NCBI GenBank assembly: GCA_030524635.1
Contig: JAUNGG010000016.1
Location: 1 to 64,000, forward strand
Source of the DNA: Lachnospiraceae bacterium
GTDB taxonomy: Bacteria; Bacillota; Clostridia; Lachnospirales; Lachnospiraceae
DNA: 64,000 nucleotides
Direction: 5' to 3'
Positions 24,590 to 33,738 of this stretch are shown here, in pieces (the first letter of the stretch is position 1; every line of letters begins with the position of its first letter). The notes beneath the pieces are model-generated. The model had not been told where the DNA came from, made no database searches, and saw nothing but the letters and a program-made list of their open reading frames with translations. The position numbers and the translations under genes were made by a program.

Positions 24590-25645
24590 TTACTGTGCCA
24601 GACGGTCCATAGCTGCCTGCGCGTGCTCCACAAATAACTGCTGGATCGGCTCTAACTCACCCAGGCCGCGAACCACACAGGTAACCTCATATCCGGCATC
24701 TTCAAATGCCGTCTTCCAGGAACCTTCCTCATCACCGGCCATATCATTATTAGCATGATCACCGGCAACGATCATTAACGGTTCTAATACCACCTTTTTG
24801 TACTCACCGGCCTGAACGGCTTCCAGCACATCCTCCAGGGATGGCTCAGCCTCTACCGTTCCTACATAATAGTTGGTATATCCGGCAGCAGTCAGCATCT
24901 GCTGCATTTTAGCATAAATCTGATTGGACTCTGCCTCAGTGCCGTGTCCCATAAAGCAGATGGCCGTCTCACCGTCATCATATTCAGCGGTGGCCTCTGT
25001 AATGGCCTTCATCACAGCTGCGAAATCTTCATCCGAGGTCAGCAGCGGCTCGCCTACCTCAATCTGTTCAAAGGCATCGGCATATTCGGCCAGTTCATTT
25101 ACCAGATCGGTGTACTCCAGACCGTTCATCAGATGGGTGGGCTGCACCACCAGTGTCTTCACACCATTCTCTACAGCCCGGTCCAGAGCCTCGCCTACGT
25201 TATCAATGGAAACCTTGTCGCGGGATTTTACATGGTCAATGATGATCTGGCTGGTAAAGCCTCTTCTCACAGAATACTCCGGAAATGCCTTCTCCATGGC
25301 ATCCTCAATGGCACCGATGGTTAAACGGCGGTTGTCATTGTAGCTGGTACCGAAGCTGACTACCATCAGCTCCTTTTCACCGATCTCATCCTGGTTTCTG
25401 GTGTTGTCTAATGCAGCATCGCCGGTGTCATAATTTTCCTCGTCCTCTTCTGCTTCCGCCTCGGTCTCCTCTGCGCTGGTTTCCTCTGCCTCTGGGGTTG
25501 TTTCTTTCGTTTCTGCGGCGGTGGTCTCTGCAGAGGCTTCTGTAACTGCTGCCTCCGTCTCTGCCTGTCCTCCGGAGCATCCCGCTACGGCTGCGGCTGC
25601 CAGAGATACGGCTGCAAATAATAGGGCTGCTTTCTTCAATTTCAT
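24590..25645 (-). CDS. cbiK: Exported CbiK-type sirohydrochlorin cobaltochelatase, lipoprotein
   Basis: 351 aa. Residues 1-23 form a lipoprotein signal (lipobox around AVAGC, Cys23), followed by an acidic Thr/Glu linker to about 85 and a complete CbiK domain from KELMVVSFGTSY onward. Both catalytic/metal histidines are visible: His234 in FMGHGTE and His297 in AGDHANND. Cytoplasmic CbiK inserts Co2+ into sirohydrochlorin for anaerobic B12 synthesis; an anchored, extracytoplasmic copy cannot act directly in that pathway. It more likely binds or remodels tetrapyrroles or metal outside the cell. AAGGAGG precedes the ATG. First gene after the riboswitch. Confidence 0.88.
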   Translation of the reverse strand: MKLKKAALLFAAVSLAAAAVAGCSGGQAETEAAVTEASAETTAAETKETTPEAEETSAEETEAEAEEDEENYDTGDAALDNTRNQDEIGEKELMVVSFGTSYNDNRRLTIGAIEDAMEKAFPEYSVRRGFTSQIIIDHVKSRDKVSIDNVGEALDRAVENGVKTLVVQPTHLMNGLEYTDLVNELAEYADAFEQIEVGEPLLTSDEDFAAVMKAITEATAEYDDGETAICFMGHGTEAESNQIYAKMQQMLTAAGYTNYYVGTVEAEPSLEDVLEAVQAGEYKKVVLEPLMIVAGDHANNDMAGDEEGSWKTAFEDAGYEVTCVVRGLGELEPIQQLFVEHAQAAMDRLAQ

Positions 25646-25963
25646 CTTTTTCTCCTCCTTATTTCCTTCTGGAACATCGTTCCAGGACCGATGTTCCAGG
25701 CACTTTCATGAGCCTTTCGGCTGCCTGTATCAAGGTATCACGATGCAAGGGAATAAAAATTAAGAAACTAGGAGATAGAAATGGAAAGCAGCTCAAACGG
25801 GAAGAACCTGTGCAGGCTTATAAGCCGGGCACAGCATCTGAAAACCTATAAAACATTCCTGCTTGAGTCAGAGACCTGCAGCGCATATGCCGCAGACCGG
25901 CGCGATCAATTCCTCGTGATCTGGATTTGTAGCAATTCCGTAATTTCTATTTTCCTGCACCTG
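25646..25963 (-). promoter_or_regulatory. Leader between the cobalamin riboswitch and cbiK
   Basis: About 318 bases without a convincing gene. It holds a hairpin at 25809-25835 (CTGTGC/GCACAG and GGCTT/AAGCC arms). Just before the ribosome-binding site it holds a second one at 25669-25699, where CTGGAACATCG pairs with CGATGTTCCAG. The left arm of the latter can also fold on itself (CTGGAA/TTCCAG, 25669-25685), so two exclusive structures exist. These are candidates for the riboswitch expression platform; no strong T-run terminator is evident, so control may act on translation or on RNA stability. Confidence 0.5.
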
Positions 25964-26183
25964 CAGCTGGCAGGTTTCCTGACTTGCCGATCATCACATA
26001 TGACTGCCTTCCCAATCCAGATCCGGATCAGTGACCTTCTCACGCAGCAGCTCCATATAACTGCTCTTACGTTTTCTCTAAAATCATACGCTCCCGGGTT
26101 ACAGTGACGAGATCGCACAGGATTTCCACCTGTTTCCCTTTTACCCTTCAGCCTGCAAAGCAGCAGACCAAAGGCACCAGCTG
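25964..26183 (-). ncRNA. Cobalamin riboswitch
   Basis: Read on the minus strand, all the hallmark elements occur in order. P1 is CAGCTGG/CCAGCTG, closing 26177-26183 with 25964-25970. GGTGCC follows, then AAAAGGGAAACAGGTGGAAATCCTG, GTCACTGTAACCC, GGGAAGGCAG, and the B12-box-like AAGTCAGGAAACCTGCC. It would repress the downstream cbiK-transport operon when adenosylcobalamin or a related corrinoid is abundant. The consensus is slightly loose around GCGATCTCGTCAC. Confidence 0.93.
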
Positions 26184-26205
26184 TTCTTTACTCGATATGC
26201 CCTCT

Positions 26206-26234
26206 ATCCTACCACTGAATGGAGGAAATTGCAA
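26206..26234 (-). promoter_or_regulatory. Promoter of the cobalamin-riboswitch operon
   Basis: TTGCAA (26229-26234), a 17-base spacer and TAGGAT (26206-26211) preceded by TGG, on the minus strand. The transcript would start about 15-20 bases before the riboswitch P1 stem and only about 50 bases after the pepT stop. Confidence 0.75.
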
Positions 26235-26257
26235 GTAAGGATTGAAAGAGAGCGCTT

Positions 26258-27484
26258 TTATCTGGCCTCAAATTTTACAGCAATGGAAATCAGCAGCTGC
26301 ACGATCTTTTCCATAGACTGGATGCAGACATACTCATATTTTCCATGGAAGTTATGGCCGCCAGTACACAGGTTAGGGCAGGGAAGTCCCATATAGGAGA
26401 GCCGTGCGCCGTCTGTGCCGCCGCGGATCGGGCATACCTTAGGCTGGATATCCAGCTCTCTCATGGCCTCCTCTGCCAGATCGATCAGGTACATATGGGG
26501 TTCAATCTTTTCCTTCATGTTATAGTAGGAATCCTTCAGATCCACCTCCACTGTCCCGATGCCGTATTTCATGTTCAGGAAATCGGCGGTTCGTATAAAC
26601 TGATGCTTCTTCTGGGCAAACTTTCTACTGTCATGGTCACGGATGATATACTCCAGTTCTGTATTCTCCACATCACCGTTCATATGATTCAAGTGGTAAA
26701 AGCCTTCATAGCCTTCGGTGTACATGGGATTTTCAAATACCGGAAGCATGGACTGGAATTCCATTCCAATCAGGATGGCATTCTTCATGGTTCCCTTGGA
26801 GGAGCCGGTATGGATGCTCTTTCCATGGATGTGCACCTTAGCGCCTGCCGCATTGAAATTCTCATATTCCAGCTCGCCCAGGGCGCCGCCGTCCACGGTG
26901 TAGGCCACATCGGCGCCGAAACCTTCCACATCAAAGCCATCCGTACCTCTTCCTACCTCCTCATCCGGAGTGAAGCCGATACAGATCTTGCCATGCTTTA
27001 CCTCCGGGTGGGTCAGAAGATACTGGGCAGCAGTCATGATCTCCGCCACGCCTGTCTTATCATCTGCGCCTAACAAGGTGGTTCCATCCGTGGTGATCAG
27101 ATCCTTCCCGATATAGTCCGTAAGCTCCGGGAATTCTGCCGGATCCAGGGTAAGGCCCAGCTCCTCATTCAGGCAGATGGGGTTGCCGTCATAATCCTTC
27201 ACGATCTGAGGTTTGACGCCGCAGCCGGAAAAGGCCGGTGAGGTGTCCATATGGGAAATCAGGCCCAGCGCCGGAACGGACTTTTCGGTATTGGATGGGA
27301 TCACGGCAGTCACATAGCACTGGCTGCTCACCTTTACCTCGGAAGCACCCATAGCTTTTAACTCCTCTGCCAGTACATTGGCCAATACGAACTGCTTTTC
27401 CGTGCTTGGAAGCTGGGCAGCATCATCCATGGACTCGGTGTCATAGGAAATGTAACGTAAAAATTTGTCTACTACGGAAGACAT
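26258..27484 (-). CDS. pepT: Peptidase T (tripeptidase)
   Basis: 408 aa, standard length. Cytoplasmic zinc aminotripeptidase of the M20 family that releases the N-terminal residue from tripeptides. Metal and catalytic motifs: [11 protein letters not shown] (His and Asp), [10 protein letters not shown] (bridging Asp), [12 protein letters not shown] (catalytic Glu and metal Glu), YTVDGG, and [18 protein letters not shown] near the end. AAAAGGAG precedes the ATG. Monocistronic by context: its own promoter is upstream and the riboswitch operon promoter follows it. Confidence 0.96.
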   Translation of the reverse strand: MSSVVDKFLRYISYDTESMDDAAQLPSTEKQFVLANVLAEELKAMGASEVKVSSQCYVTAVIPSNTEKSVPALGLISHMDTSPAFSGCGVKPQIVKDYDGNPICLNEELGLTLDPAEFPELTDYIGKDLITTDGTTLLGADDKTGVAEIMTAAQYLLTHPEVKHGKICIGFTPDEEVGRGTDGFDVEGFGADVAYTVDGGALGELEYENFNAAGAKVHIHGKSIHTGSSKGTMKNAILIGMEFQSMLPVFENPMYTEGYEGFYHLNHMNGDVENTELEYIIRDHDSRKFAQKKHQFIRTADFLNMKYGIGTVEVDLKDSYYNMKEKIEPHMYLIDLAEEAMRELDIQPKVCPIRGGTDGARLSYMGLPCPNLCTGGHNFHGKYEYVCIQSMEKIVQLLISIAVKFEAR

Positions 27485-27536
27485 GGTAATATTCTCCTTT
27501 TCTTTTTGTTTTCTTGTCAGGAACGGGAGGAAGCGG

Positions 27537-27571
27537 AAATGATTAACATAAAATTTTTATGTTAATCATTT
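27537..27571. repeat. Perfect 35-bp palindrome upstream of pepT
   Basis: Two 17-base arms (27537-27553 and 27555-27571) are exact inverted complements around one central T; the half-site reads AAATGATTAACATAAAA. It lies between the pepT promoter and the pepT start, in the leader, and about 210 bases from the divergent AAA/nuclease gene. It lacks the GC-rich stem and trailing T-run of a terminator. It may be a large operator or a strong mRNA hairpin. Confidence 0.8.
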
Positions 27572-27665
27572 AAGGCTGGCTCCTGATCCTTCTTCTCTCT
27601 GCCGGTTATTTTGCATGATTGCCCGCAGATTCCCTGTGAGCAGCAACAATTTAGGCACATTGGTT

Positions 27666-27695
27666 ATTGTAGCACAATACCCATATTATGTCCAA
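27666..27695 (-). promoter_or_regulatory. Probable pepT promoter
   Basis: TTGGAC (27690-27695), an 18-base spacer and TACAAT (27666-27671) on the minus strand. The 35-bp palindrome lies about 90 bases downstream of the -10, inside the transcribed leader. Confidence 0.65.
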
Positions 27696-27722
27696 TTCTG
27701 CTGCGATAAAAGGAAGAAAAAG

Positions 27723-27751
27723 TGGTAATTCAATCGGCAGCGTGTTATACT
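27723..27751 (+). promoter_or_regulatory. Candidate promoter for the AAA/nuclease gene
   Basis: Extended -10 TGTTATACT (TATACT at 27746-27751) with a weak -35 TGGTAA (27723-27728) and a 17-base spacer, 31 bases upstream of the start codon. Confidence 0.55.
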
Positions 27752-27782
27752 ATAAAAAGCCGGCAGCAGAGGAGGAATTGAT

Positions 27783-29468
27783 ATGGCGCGAACCATTGGG
27801 ATTGGTCAGCAGGATTTTGAAACGATCATCACACAGGATAATTTTTATATCGATAAAACGGATTTCATCCGGCAGTGGTGGAACTCTCGGGACGCAGTGA
27901 CTTTGATTACGCGTCCCCGCCGTTTTGGAAAAACATTGGCTATGAGTATGATCCAACAGTTTTTTTCTGTACAGTATTCTGGAAGAACGGATTTGTTTCA
28001 GCGTTTTTCGGTCTGGAAGGATGAAAAATTCCGAAATTTGCAGGGAAGTTATCCCGTTATCAGTCTTTCTTTTGCTAATATTAAAGAAAAAAATTACCTG
28101 ACGGCCCGGAGGAAGATCTGCCAGCTGATTGTAAATTCATATGAACAGCATGCGTATTTACTGAACAGTGATCGGTTATCAAATTATGACCGGGAGTTTA
28201 TTCAGCGGATTTCCATTGAAATGGAAGATGCGGAGGCTACCTTTGCGCTTTATCAACTTTCTTCCTATCTGTTTAAATATTATGGAAAAAAGGTAATCAT
28301 TCTTCTGGACGAATACGATACCCCAATGCAGGAGGCTTATGTTGACGGCTATTGGGAGGAGCTGGCTTCCTTTACCCGCAGCTTCTTGAATGCGACCTTT
28401 AAAACCAATCCCTATTTGGAGCGGGGGCTGATGACCGGAATTACCCGAATCAGCAAGGAGTCCATCTTCTCCGATCTGAATAATCTGGAAGTGGTCACCA
28501 CAACCTCCGAGAAATATGCAGATTGTTTTGGATTTACAGAAACAGAGGTATTTACAGCCTTAGATGAATATGGATTAGCTCACAAGAAAGACTCCGTAAA
28601 GGAATGGTATGATGGTTTTATCTTTGGAACAATATCAGATATTTATAATCCATGGTCGATCATTAATTTTCTGGATAAAAGGAAGCTGACTGCTTACTGG
28701 GCGAATACCAGTTCTAACAATCTGGTCAGTAAATTAATCCGGGAAGGCAGCCGGCAGATTAAGCAGGATTTTGAAACGCTGATGCAGGGAAATACATTAA
28801 TTGTTCCCATTGATGAACAGATTATTTATAATCAGCTTTCTGTAAGAAAAAGTTCGATCTGGAGCCTGCTGCTCGCCAGCGGATATTTAAAAGCGGTACA
28901 GACCAGGTTTATGGAATCCACCGGACGTGTTTATTATTACCTGGAAGTCACCAATAAGGAAGTACGGATCATGTTTGAAAATATGATCCGGGATTGGTTT
29001 TCGGAATATGATGATAACTATAACGATTTTATCCGGGCACTGCTCTTGGGAGATAAAAGCGCAATGAATCGGTATATGAATCAGGTAGCATTATCTACCT
29101 TCAGCTTTTTTGACAGCGGAACCCATCCTTCCGGGCAGTCCGAGCCGGAACGATTTTATCATGGCTTTGTGTTGGGATTGATCGTTGATCTGGCAGACCG
29201 ATATGCCATTACCTCAAATCGAGAAAGTGGATTTGGACGATATGATGTGATGCTGGAGCCCAAATTGGCTCAGGATGATGGAATCATCATTGAGTTTAAG
29301 GTTAGGAATCCAGATACTGAAAAGAGCTTGCAGGATACGGTGGCAGAGGCACTTGCACAGATTGAGCAGAGGCAGTACCAGACCGCGATGGAGGCAAAGG
29401 GAATTCCGGCGGAACATATTCGAAAGTATGGATTTGCCTTTGAGGGAAAAAAAGTTTTAATTGGATGA
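27783..29468 (+). CDS. AAA-ATPase-like / PD-(D/E)XK nuclease-like protein (DUF1703 group)
   Basis: 561 aa. The N-terminal AAA_ATPase-like domain starts at IGQQDFETII. It has the characteristic FYIDKTDFI, Walker A RPRRFGKT near residue 43, and Walker B VIILLDEYDTP near residue 178. The C-terminus has a PD-(D/E)XK-like core: GRYDVMLEP and IIIEFKVRN near residues 480-510. GGAGGAATTGAT precedes the ATG. The family is common and often multicopy in gut anaerobes; its function is not established, with proposals including mobile or defence roles. It is more AT-rich than its neighbours and stands alone between a promoter and a terminator, which suggests acquisition by transfer. Confidence 0.87.
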   Translation: MARTIGIGQQDFETIITQDNFYIDKTDFIRQWWNSRDAVTLITRPRRFGKTLAMSMIQQFFSVQYSGRTDLFQRFSVWKDEKFRNLQGSYPVISLSFANIKEKNYLTARRKICQLIVNSYEQHAYLLNSDRLSNYDREFIQRISIEMEDAEATFALYQLSSYLFKYYGKKVIILLDEYDTPMQEAYVDGYWEELASFTRSFLNATFKTNPYLERGLMTGITRISKESIFSDLNNLEVVTTTSEKYADCFGFTETEVFTALDEYGLAHKKDSVKEWYDGFIFGTISDIYNPWSIINFLDKRKLTAYWANTSSNNLVSKLIREGSRQIKQDFETLMQGNTLIVPIDEQIIYNQLSVRKSSIWSLLLASGYLKAVQTRFMESTGRVYYYLEVTNKEVRIMFENMIRDWFSEYDDNYNDFIRALLLGDKSAMNRYMNQVALSTFSFFDSGTHPSGQSEPERFYHGFVLGLIVDLADRYAITSNRESGFGRYDVMLEPKLAQDDGIIIEFKVRNPDTEKSLQDTVAEALAQIEQRQYQTAMEAKGIPAEHIRKYGFAFEGKKVLIG

Positions 29469-29476
29469 TGGAATAC

Positions 29477-29538
29477 AAAAAGAGCAGTGGAGAAGTATTC
29501 TGCAGCCATTGATGGGCAGCGTCTCCATTGCTCTTTTT
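29477..29538. terminator. Bidirectional terminator between the AAA/nuclease gene and the his operon
   Basis: AAAAAGAGCAGTGGAGA (29477-29493) pairs with TCTCCATTGCTCTTTTT (29522-29538), one mismatch, with T-runs in both directions. The loop is about 28 bases. Confidence 0.85.
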
Positions 29539-29597
29539 ATCTTCTTTTCTGTTTGATTTTATTTCATCGTTTATTGTTTGATATGTCTCTATGCCCG

Positions 29598-30962
29598 TTA
29601 CCGATTGGCCACTTCCTTGGTAATCTCCTCCCAGGTAACGCCCTTTTCTACCATCAGCACCATTACATGGTAGAGGAAATCTGCGATCTCATACTTGATC
29701 TCCTCCGGATCCGGGTTTTTCGCTGCGATAATGATCTCGGTGGCTTCCTCTCCCACCTTCTTTAAGATCTTATCAATTCCCTTGTCAAACAGATAATTGG
29801 TGTAAGAGCCTTCTTTCGGGTTCTCCTTCCGGTCCTGGATCACAGCATACTCATCCTCAAATACCTTTAATGGATTGGTTTCCTTATATTCCTTGGATGC
29901 CAGGGTCTGGAAGAAGCAGCTGCGGCTTCCTGTATGACAGGCGGCGCCGATCTGGTGAACCTTTGCCAGGATGGTATCGTTGTCGCAGTCCAGAGTCAGG
30001 GATTTTACATACTGGAAATGGCCGGAGGTTTCTCCCTTCAGCCAAAGCTTCTGGCGGCTGCGGCTGAAATAGGTCATGGTTCCGGTAGCCAGGGTCTTTT
30101 CAAAGGCCTCCTCATTCATGTAAGCCATCATCAGAACCTCATTGGTTTTATAGTCCTGGACAATGACCGGGATCAGGCCATCGCTGTTTAACTTAAATTG
30201 GCTCCACTGAATACTGGTCTCGAAGGTATCCACTGGAATCCCTTCTGCCTTCAGAGCCTGTTTCATTCCCATACAGCCTTCTGGCGGAAGCTGGTTTAAG
30301 ATGATCCCGGCCACGTTTGGAAGCGGAAGCAGGGAAGCCAAGGAATGATCAGAAACAAAAGCGGAAGCAGGCTGGCCTGCTATTATGAGCAGTGGTGCTT
30401 CCACCGCGGAGAGCACTTCTTTCTGCGCTTCCATTTTTGTTTCATCTGCCCCGTCAAATTCCACAGCGTCCAGAATGATCTTTGATGCCCCAAGCTGGGT
30501 ATATTCTTCTATGTTTTTCAGATATTTGAGATCCGGCAGGTAGGCATAGATCTTTTCACTTCCAAACCGGCTGGAGGCCTCCTTCATCAGATCCACATTT
30601 TCATCGATGCTTACATTTAAAAATACGGCGTTGGCTCCGGCATACAGATATTTCTTGACATCTTCTAACCGCTTTACCCTTCCTCCGGTGATAATGGGAG
30701 TATCCACCTCCCGGGCAATCTCCTTTAATGTACCGATGGTACGTTCATGGTCGCTGTCGTTTTCGGAACAGTCGATGATCAGAAGTTCATCCGCCCCGTT
30801 ATCGCTGTAATGCCGACACAGCTTGGTAATCCTGTCCTTAGAATCCGGCTCCAGTCCAATCTGCACCGTATTTTGCATGGCGTTCTGCAGCCTGTTGTTC
30901 AGGCTGACTGCTTTTCCCTCCCGGCATCCCAGTCCAAGAATTAAACGCTTGTATTCCCTCAT
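29598..30962 (-). CDS. hisIE: HisF-like / HisI / HisE fusion protein
   Basis: 454 aa, against about 210 for a plain HisIE. Residues 1 to about 225 form a (beta/alpha)8 HisF/HisA-like barrel in which the first catalytic aspartate position reads LGLGCREGK instead of CLDVKxG, so it is probably not an active HisF. Residues about 230-335 are HisI (phosphoribosyl-AMP cyclohydrolase) with metal ligands in DCDND and [11 protein letters not shown]. Residues about 355-454 are HisE (phosphoribosyl-ATP pyrophosphatase) with [11 protein letters not shown] and [13 protein letters not shown]. Together HisE and HisI carry out steps 2 and 3 of histidine synthesis. Last gene of the operon. Confidence 0.88.
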   Translation of the reverse strand: MREYKRLILGLGCREGKAVSLNNRLQNAMQNTVQIGLEPDSKDRITKLCRHYSDNGADELLIIDCSENDSDHERTIGTLKEIAREVDTPIITGGRVKRLEDVKKYLYAGANAVFLNVSIDENVDLMKEASSRFGSEKIYAYLPDLKYLKNIEEYTQLGASKIILDAVEFDGADETKMEAQKEVLSAVEAPLLIIAGQPASAFVSDHSLASLLPLPNVAGIILNQLPPEGCMGMKQALKAEGIPVDTFETSIQWSQFKLNSDGLIPVIVQDYKTNEVLMMAYMNEEAFEKTLATGTMTYFSRSRQKLWLKGETSGHFQYVKSLTLDCDNDTILAKVHQIGAACHTGSRSCFFQTLASKEYKETNPLKVFEDEYAVIQDRKENPKEGSYTNYLFDKGIDKILKKVGEEATEIIIAAKNPDPEEIKYEIADFLYHVMVLMVEKGVTWEEITKEVANR

Positions 30963-30986
30963 GATGGCAAATCCTTTCGTAATTGG

Positions 30987-31715
30987 TTATAAAATGATTG
31001 ATTCAAATCTGGCGATCGCTTCCCTCAGATTGATCCGGTTTTCATAAAGAGCTTTTCCGATAATGGCCCCATGGATTCCTTCCTGATAAAGCCGCTCCAG
31101 ATCCTCCATGCAGGACATTCCGCCGGAAGCGATGATATCCAGGCCGGTGTCTTCCGTCAGCTTCCTGGTTGCTTCCACGTTTGGTCCGGAAAGCATGCCG
31201 TCTCTGGAAATATCCGTGTATACAATGTGCTTTACTCCGTATTCCTTCATCTTCAGGCACAGATCAGAAGCCTTGACTGTGCTCACCTGCTCCCAGCCCT
31301 GGATGGCTACGAAACCATCCCTGGCGTCAATGCCGGCCACAATGGCGTCGCCGCCGAAAGTGTCCACCATTTCCTTTAAGAATTCCGGATGCTCTACCGC
31401 CTTGGTTCCGATGATCACACGCTTCACACCAAGGGAGAGCATGTTCCGGATCGCTTCTTCTGAGCGGATACCGCCGCCGATCTGGATGGGGATGGACACA
31501 GTTTCTGCGATTTTTCGGATCACCGGCTCATTGACAGAGTGTCCGGCTAATGCGCCGTCTAAGTCCACCAGGTGAAGAAAGGTGGCTCCCTGGGCCTGCC
31601 AGTAAGCGGCTACCTTTTCCGGTGCATCAGAATATACGGTGATATCTTTAAATTCTCCTTGTCTTAACCGGACGCACTGTCCGTTTTTCATGTCGATTGC
31701 AGGATAAAGCTGCAT
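30987..31715 (-). CDS. hisA: ProFAR isomerase
   Basis: 242 aa. Step 4 of histidine synthesis; a (beta/alpha)8 barrel. The first catalytic Asp is in YPAIDMKNGQCVRL at the N-terminus, the second in YTDISRDGM near residue 170. Phosphate loops IQIGGGIRS and IASGGMS are intact. CAGGAGG precedes the ATG. It lies 24 bases upstream of the HisF-like/HisIE fusion gene. Unlike that fusion's barrel, all expected catalytic residues are present. Confidence 0.95.
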   Translation of the reverse strand: MQLYPAIDMKNGQCVRLRQGEFKDITVYSDAPEKVAAYWQAQGATFLHLVDLDGALAGHSVNEPVIRKIAETVSIPIQIGGGIRSEEAIRNMLSLGVKRVIIGTKAVEHPEFLKEMVDTFGGDAIVAGIDARDGFVAIQGWEQVSTVKASDLCLKMKEYGVKHIVYTDISRDGMLSGPNVEATRKLTEDTGLDIIASGGMSCMEDLERLYQEGIHGAIIGKALYENRINLREAIARFESIIL

Positions 31716-31768
31716 GGCAAAATTCCTCCTGGGTTTTTGTTTCTTGTTACATAGGATAAAAGCAATGC

Positions 31769-32353
31769 TTATAAGCTTCCCTTTGTCGAAAGCACTCCTG
31801 TGATCCGGTCATCGTACCGGGTGGCTTCGTCCAGGGCCTTGGCAAATGCTTTAAAGGCACCTTCGATAATATGGTGATTATTGGAACCGGAAAACTGCTT
31901 TACATGGAGATTCATCTCGCCAGCATAGGATACCGCATAAAAGAATTCCTTGATCATTTCCGTCTCCAGATCGCCTACAAATTCCCGGTCCAGAGTCAGG
32001 TCATAAACCAGATAGGGGCGGCCGCACAGATCCAGTGCACATAAGATCAAAGCTTCGTCCATGGGGAGGATCTTAGAACCGTAGCGCACGATCCCCTTCT
32101 TCTCTCCCACAGCCTCTTTAATCGCTTTTCCCAGAACGATCCCCACATCCTCGATGGTGTGATGGGTGTCCACTTCCAAATCTCCCTTCACATGAAGGGT
32201 CAGATCAAACAGGCCATGTCTGGCAAAATTATTCAGCATGTGGTCGAAAAATCCAATGCCGGTGGAAATATCTGCCTTTCCGCTTCCGTCCAGATTCAGC
32301 GTCATAGATATGTTCGTTTCCTTTGTATTCCGTTCAATGGTTGCCTCTCGCAT
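31769..32353 (-). CDS. hisB: Imidazoleglycerol-phosphate dehydratase
   Basis: 194 aa, monofunctional (no phosphatase domain). Step 6 of histidine synthesis. Manganese-binding His motifs: GFFDHMLNNFARHG, DTHHTIEDVGI and, near the C-terminus, SGSNNHHIIEGAFKAFA. GAAGGAG precedes the ATG. Histidinol-phosphate phosphatase must be encoded elsewhere. Confidence 0.96.
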   Translation of the reverse strand: MREATIERNTKETNISMTLNLDGSGKADISTGIGFFDHMLNNFARHGLFDLTLHVKGDLEVDTHHTIEDVGIVLGKAIKEAVGEKKGIVRYGSKILPMDEALILCALDLCGRPYLVYDLTLDREFVGDLETEMIKEFFYAVSYAGEMNLHVKQFSGSNNHHIIEGAFKAFAKALDEATRYDDRITGVLSTKGSL

Positions 32354-32427
32354 AGCAGTCTCCTTCTTCCGCCTTTTGTCTGTTTTATTTCCTTTCGTTC
32401 TATCCCCTGCTGCCTGATTTCTCCCGA

Positions 32428-33738
32428 TTACGCCTGCGGCTTCTCCTCATCTTCAAACCGAACCCGGATGGAGTTGGCATGGGCCGTCAGATGCTCTGAG
32501 GTGGCAAAGGCTTCAATATCCTTGTGAACCTTCTGGAGCGCCTCTCTGGAGTAGTAGATAATGCTGGATTTCTTAATAAAATCATCCACGCCAAGGGGGG
32601 AGAAAAATTTCGCAGTGCCGTTGGTGGGAAGCACATGATTCGGTCCTGCAAAGTAATCGCCCAAGGGCTCGGAGCTGTATTCTCCAATAAAGATGGCGCC
32701 TGCATTCCGGATCTTAGTCATTACCTCAAATGGATTTTTCGTCACGATCTCCAGGTGCTCCGATGCGATGTCATTGGCAGTCTGAATTGCTTCATCCAGA
32801 GAATCTACCACTAGAATATAACCATAATTTTCCAAGGATTTTTCCAGGATCTCCTTCCGGGATAAGCCAGCCACAAACTGTTCTACCTGAGCGGAAACTG
32901 CCTCTGCCAGCTCCATGCTGGTGGTTACCAGGATCGCGGAAGCCAGTTCATCGTGCTCCGCCTGGCTCAGCAGATCGGCTGCCACATACCGTGGATTGGC
33001 AGTTTCATCTGCAATCACCAGGATCTCGCTTGGACCGGCAATACTGTCAATGCTCACATGGCCGTACACCGCCTTCTTTGCCAGAGCCACAAAGATATTT
33101 CCGGGGCCGACAATCTTATTCACTCTTGGAATCGACTGGGTTCCAAAGGCCAGCGCAGCAACCGCCTGGGCACCGCCTACCTTGTAGACCTCCGTGGCAC
33201 CGGCCAGATGAGCCGCTGTCAGCGTTACCGGATTCACCTTGCCGTCAGCGCCGGGAGGTGTCACCATCACGATCCGCTCTACACCCGCCACCTCTGCCGG
33301 AATGATATTCATCAATACGGTGGAGGGGTAAGCTGCCTTGCCCCCTGGCACATAGACGCCAACACTTTCTAAAGGAGTCACCTTCTGCCCTAGAATGGTT
33401 CCGTCCGGCTTGCTGTCAAACCAGCTCTGACGAACCTGGCGCTGGTGGTATTCCCGGATATTGGCCATGGACTTTTTCATAACCTCCAAAAGACCTGGCT
33501 CTACCTGCTTCATAGCCTCCTGGATCTCTTCCTCCGTGACCCGGATATTGGAAGCATCGATCCTGGCCTTATCAAACTTTTTCGTGTATGCAAAGAGAGC
33601 CTCATCTCTGCGCTCCTTAATATCATCCACGATCTGCTGAACGGTGTCCGCGTACTGGGTATAGTTGTTGGGGTCACGCTTTAACAGTCCCTCCAGAATA
33701 TTCTGCTTCGTACTTTCATCTAACTGAATGATTCTCAT
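32428..33738 (-). CDS. hisD: Histidinol dehydrogenase
   Basis: 436 aa. The last two oxidations of histidine synthesis, zinc- and NAD-dependent. Recognised by [55 protein letters not shown] (zinc ligands) and [30 protein letters not shown] precedes the ATG, which overlaps the hisG stop by 4 bases. Full length with no sign of decay. Confidence 0.97.
   Translation of the reverse strand: MRIIQLDESTKQNILEGLLKRDPNNYTQYADTVQQIVDDIKERRDEALFAYTKKFDKARIDASNIRVTEEEIQEAMKQVEPGLLEVMKKSMANIREYHQRQVRQSWFDSKPDGTILGQKVTPLESVGVYVPGGKAAYPSTVLMNIIPAEVAGVERIVMVTPPGADGKVNPVTLTAAHLAGATEVYKVGGAQAVAALAFGTQSIPRVNKIVGPGNIFVALAKKAVYGHVSIDSIAGPSEILVIADETANPRYVAADLLSQAEHDELASAILVTTSMELAEAVSAQVEQFVAGLSRKEILEKSLENYGYILVVDSLDEAIQTANDIASEHLEIVTKNPFEVMTKIRNAGAIFIGEYSSEPLGDYFAGPNHVLPTNGTAKFFSPLGVDDFIKKSSIIYYSREALQKVHKDIEAFATSEHLTAHANSIRVRFEDEEKPQA

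Noticed and set aside
25781-26107. Plus-strand frame of 108 codons opposite the cobalamin riboswitch
   Set aside because: It lies antisense to a conserved structured RNA and has no recognisable product.
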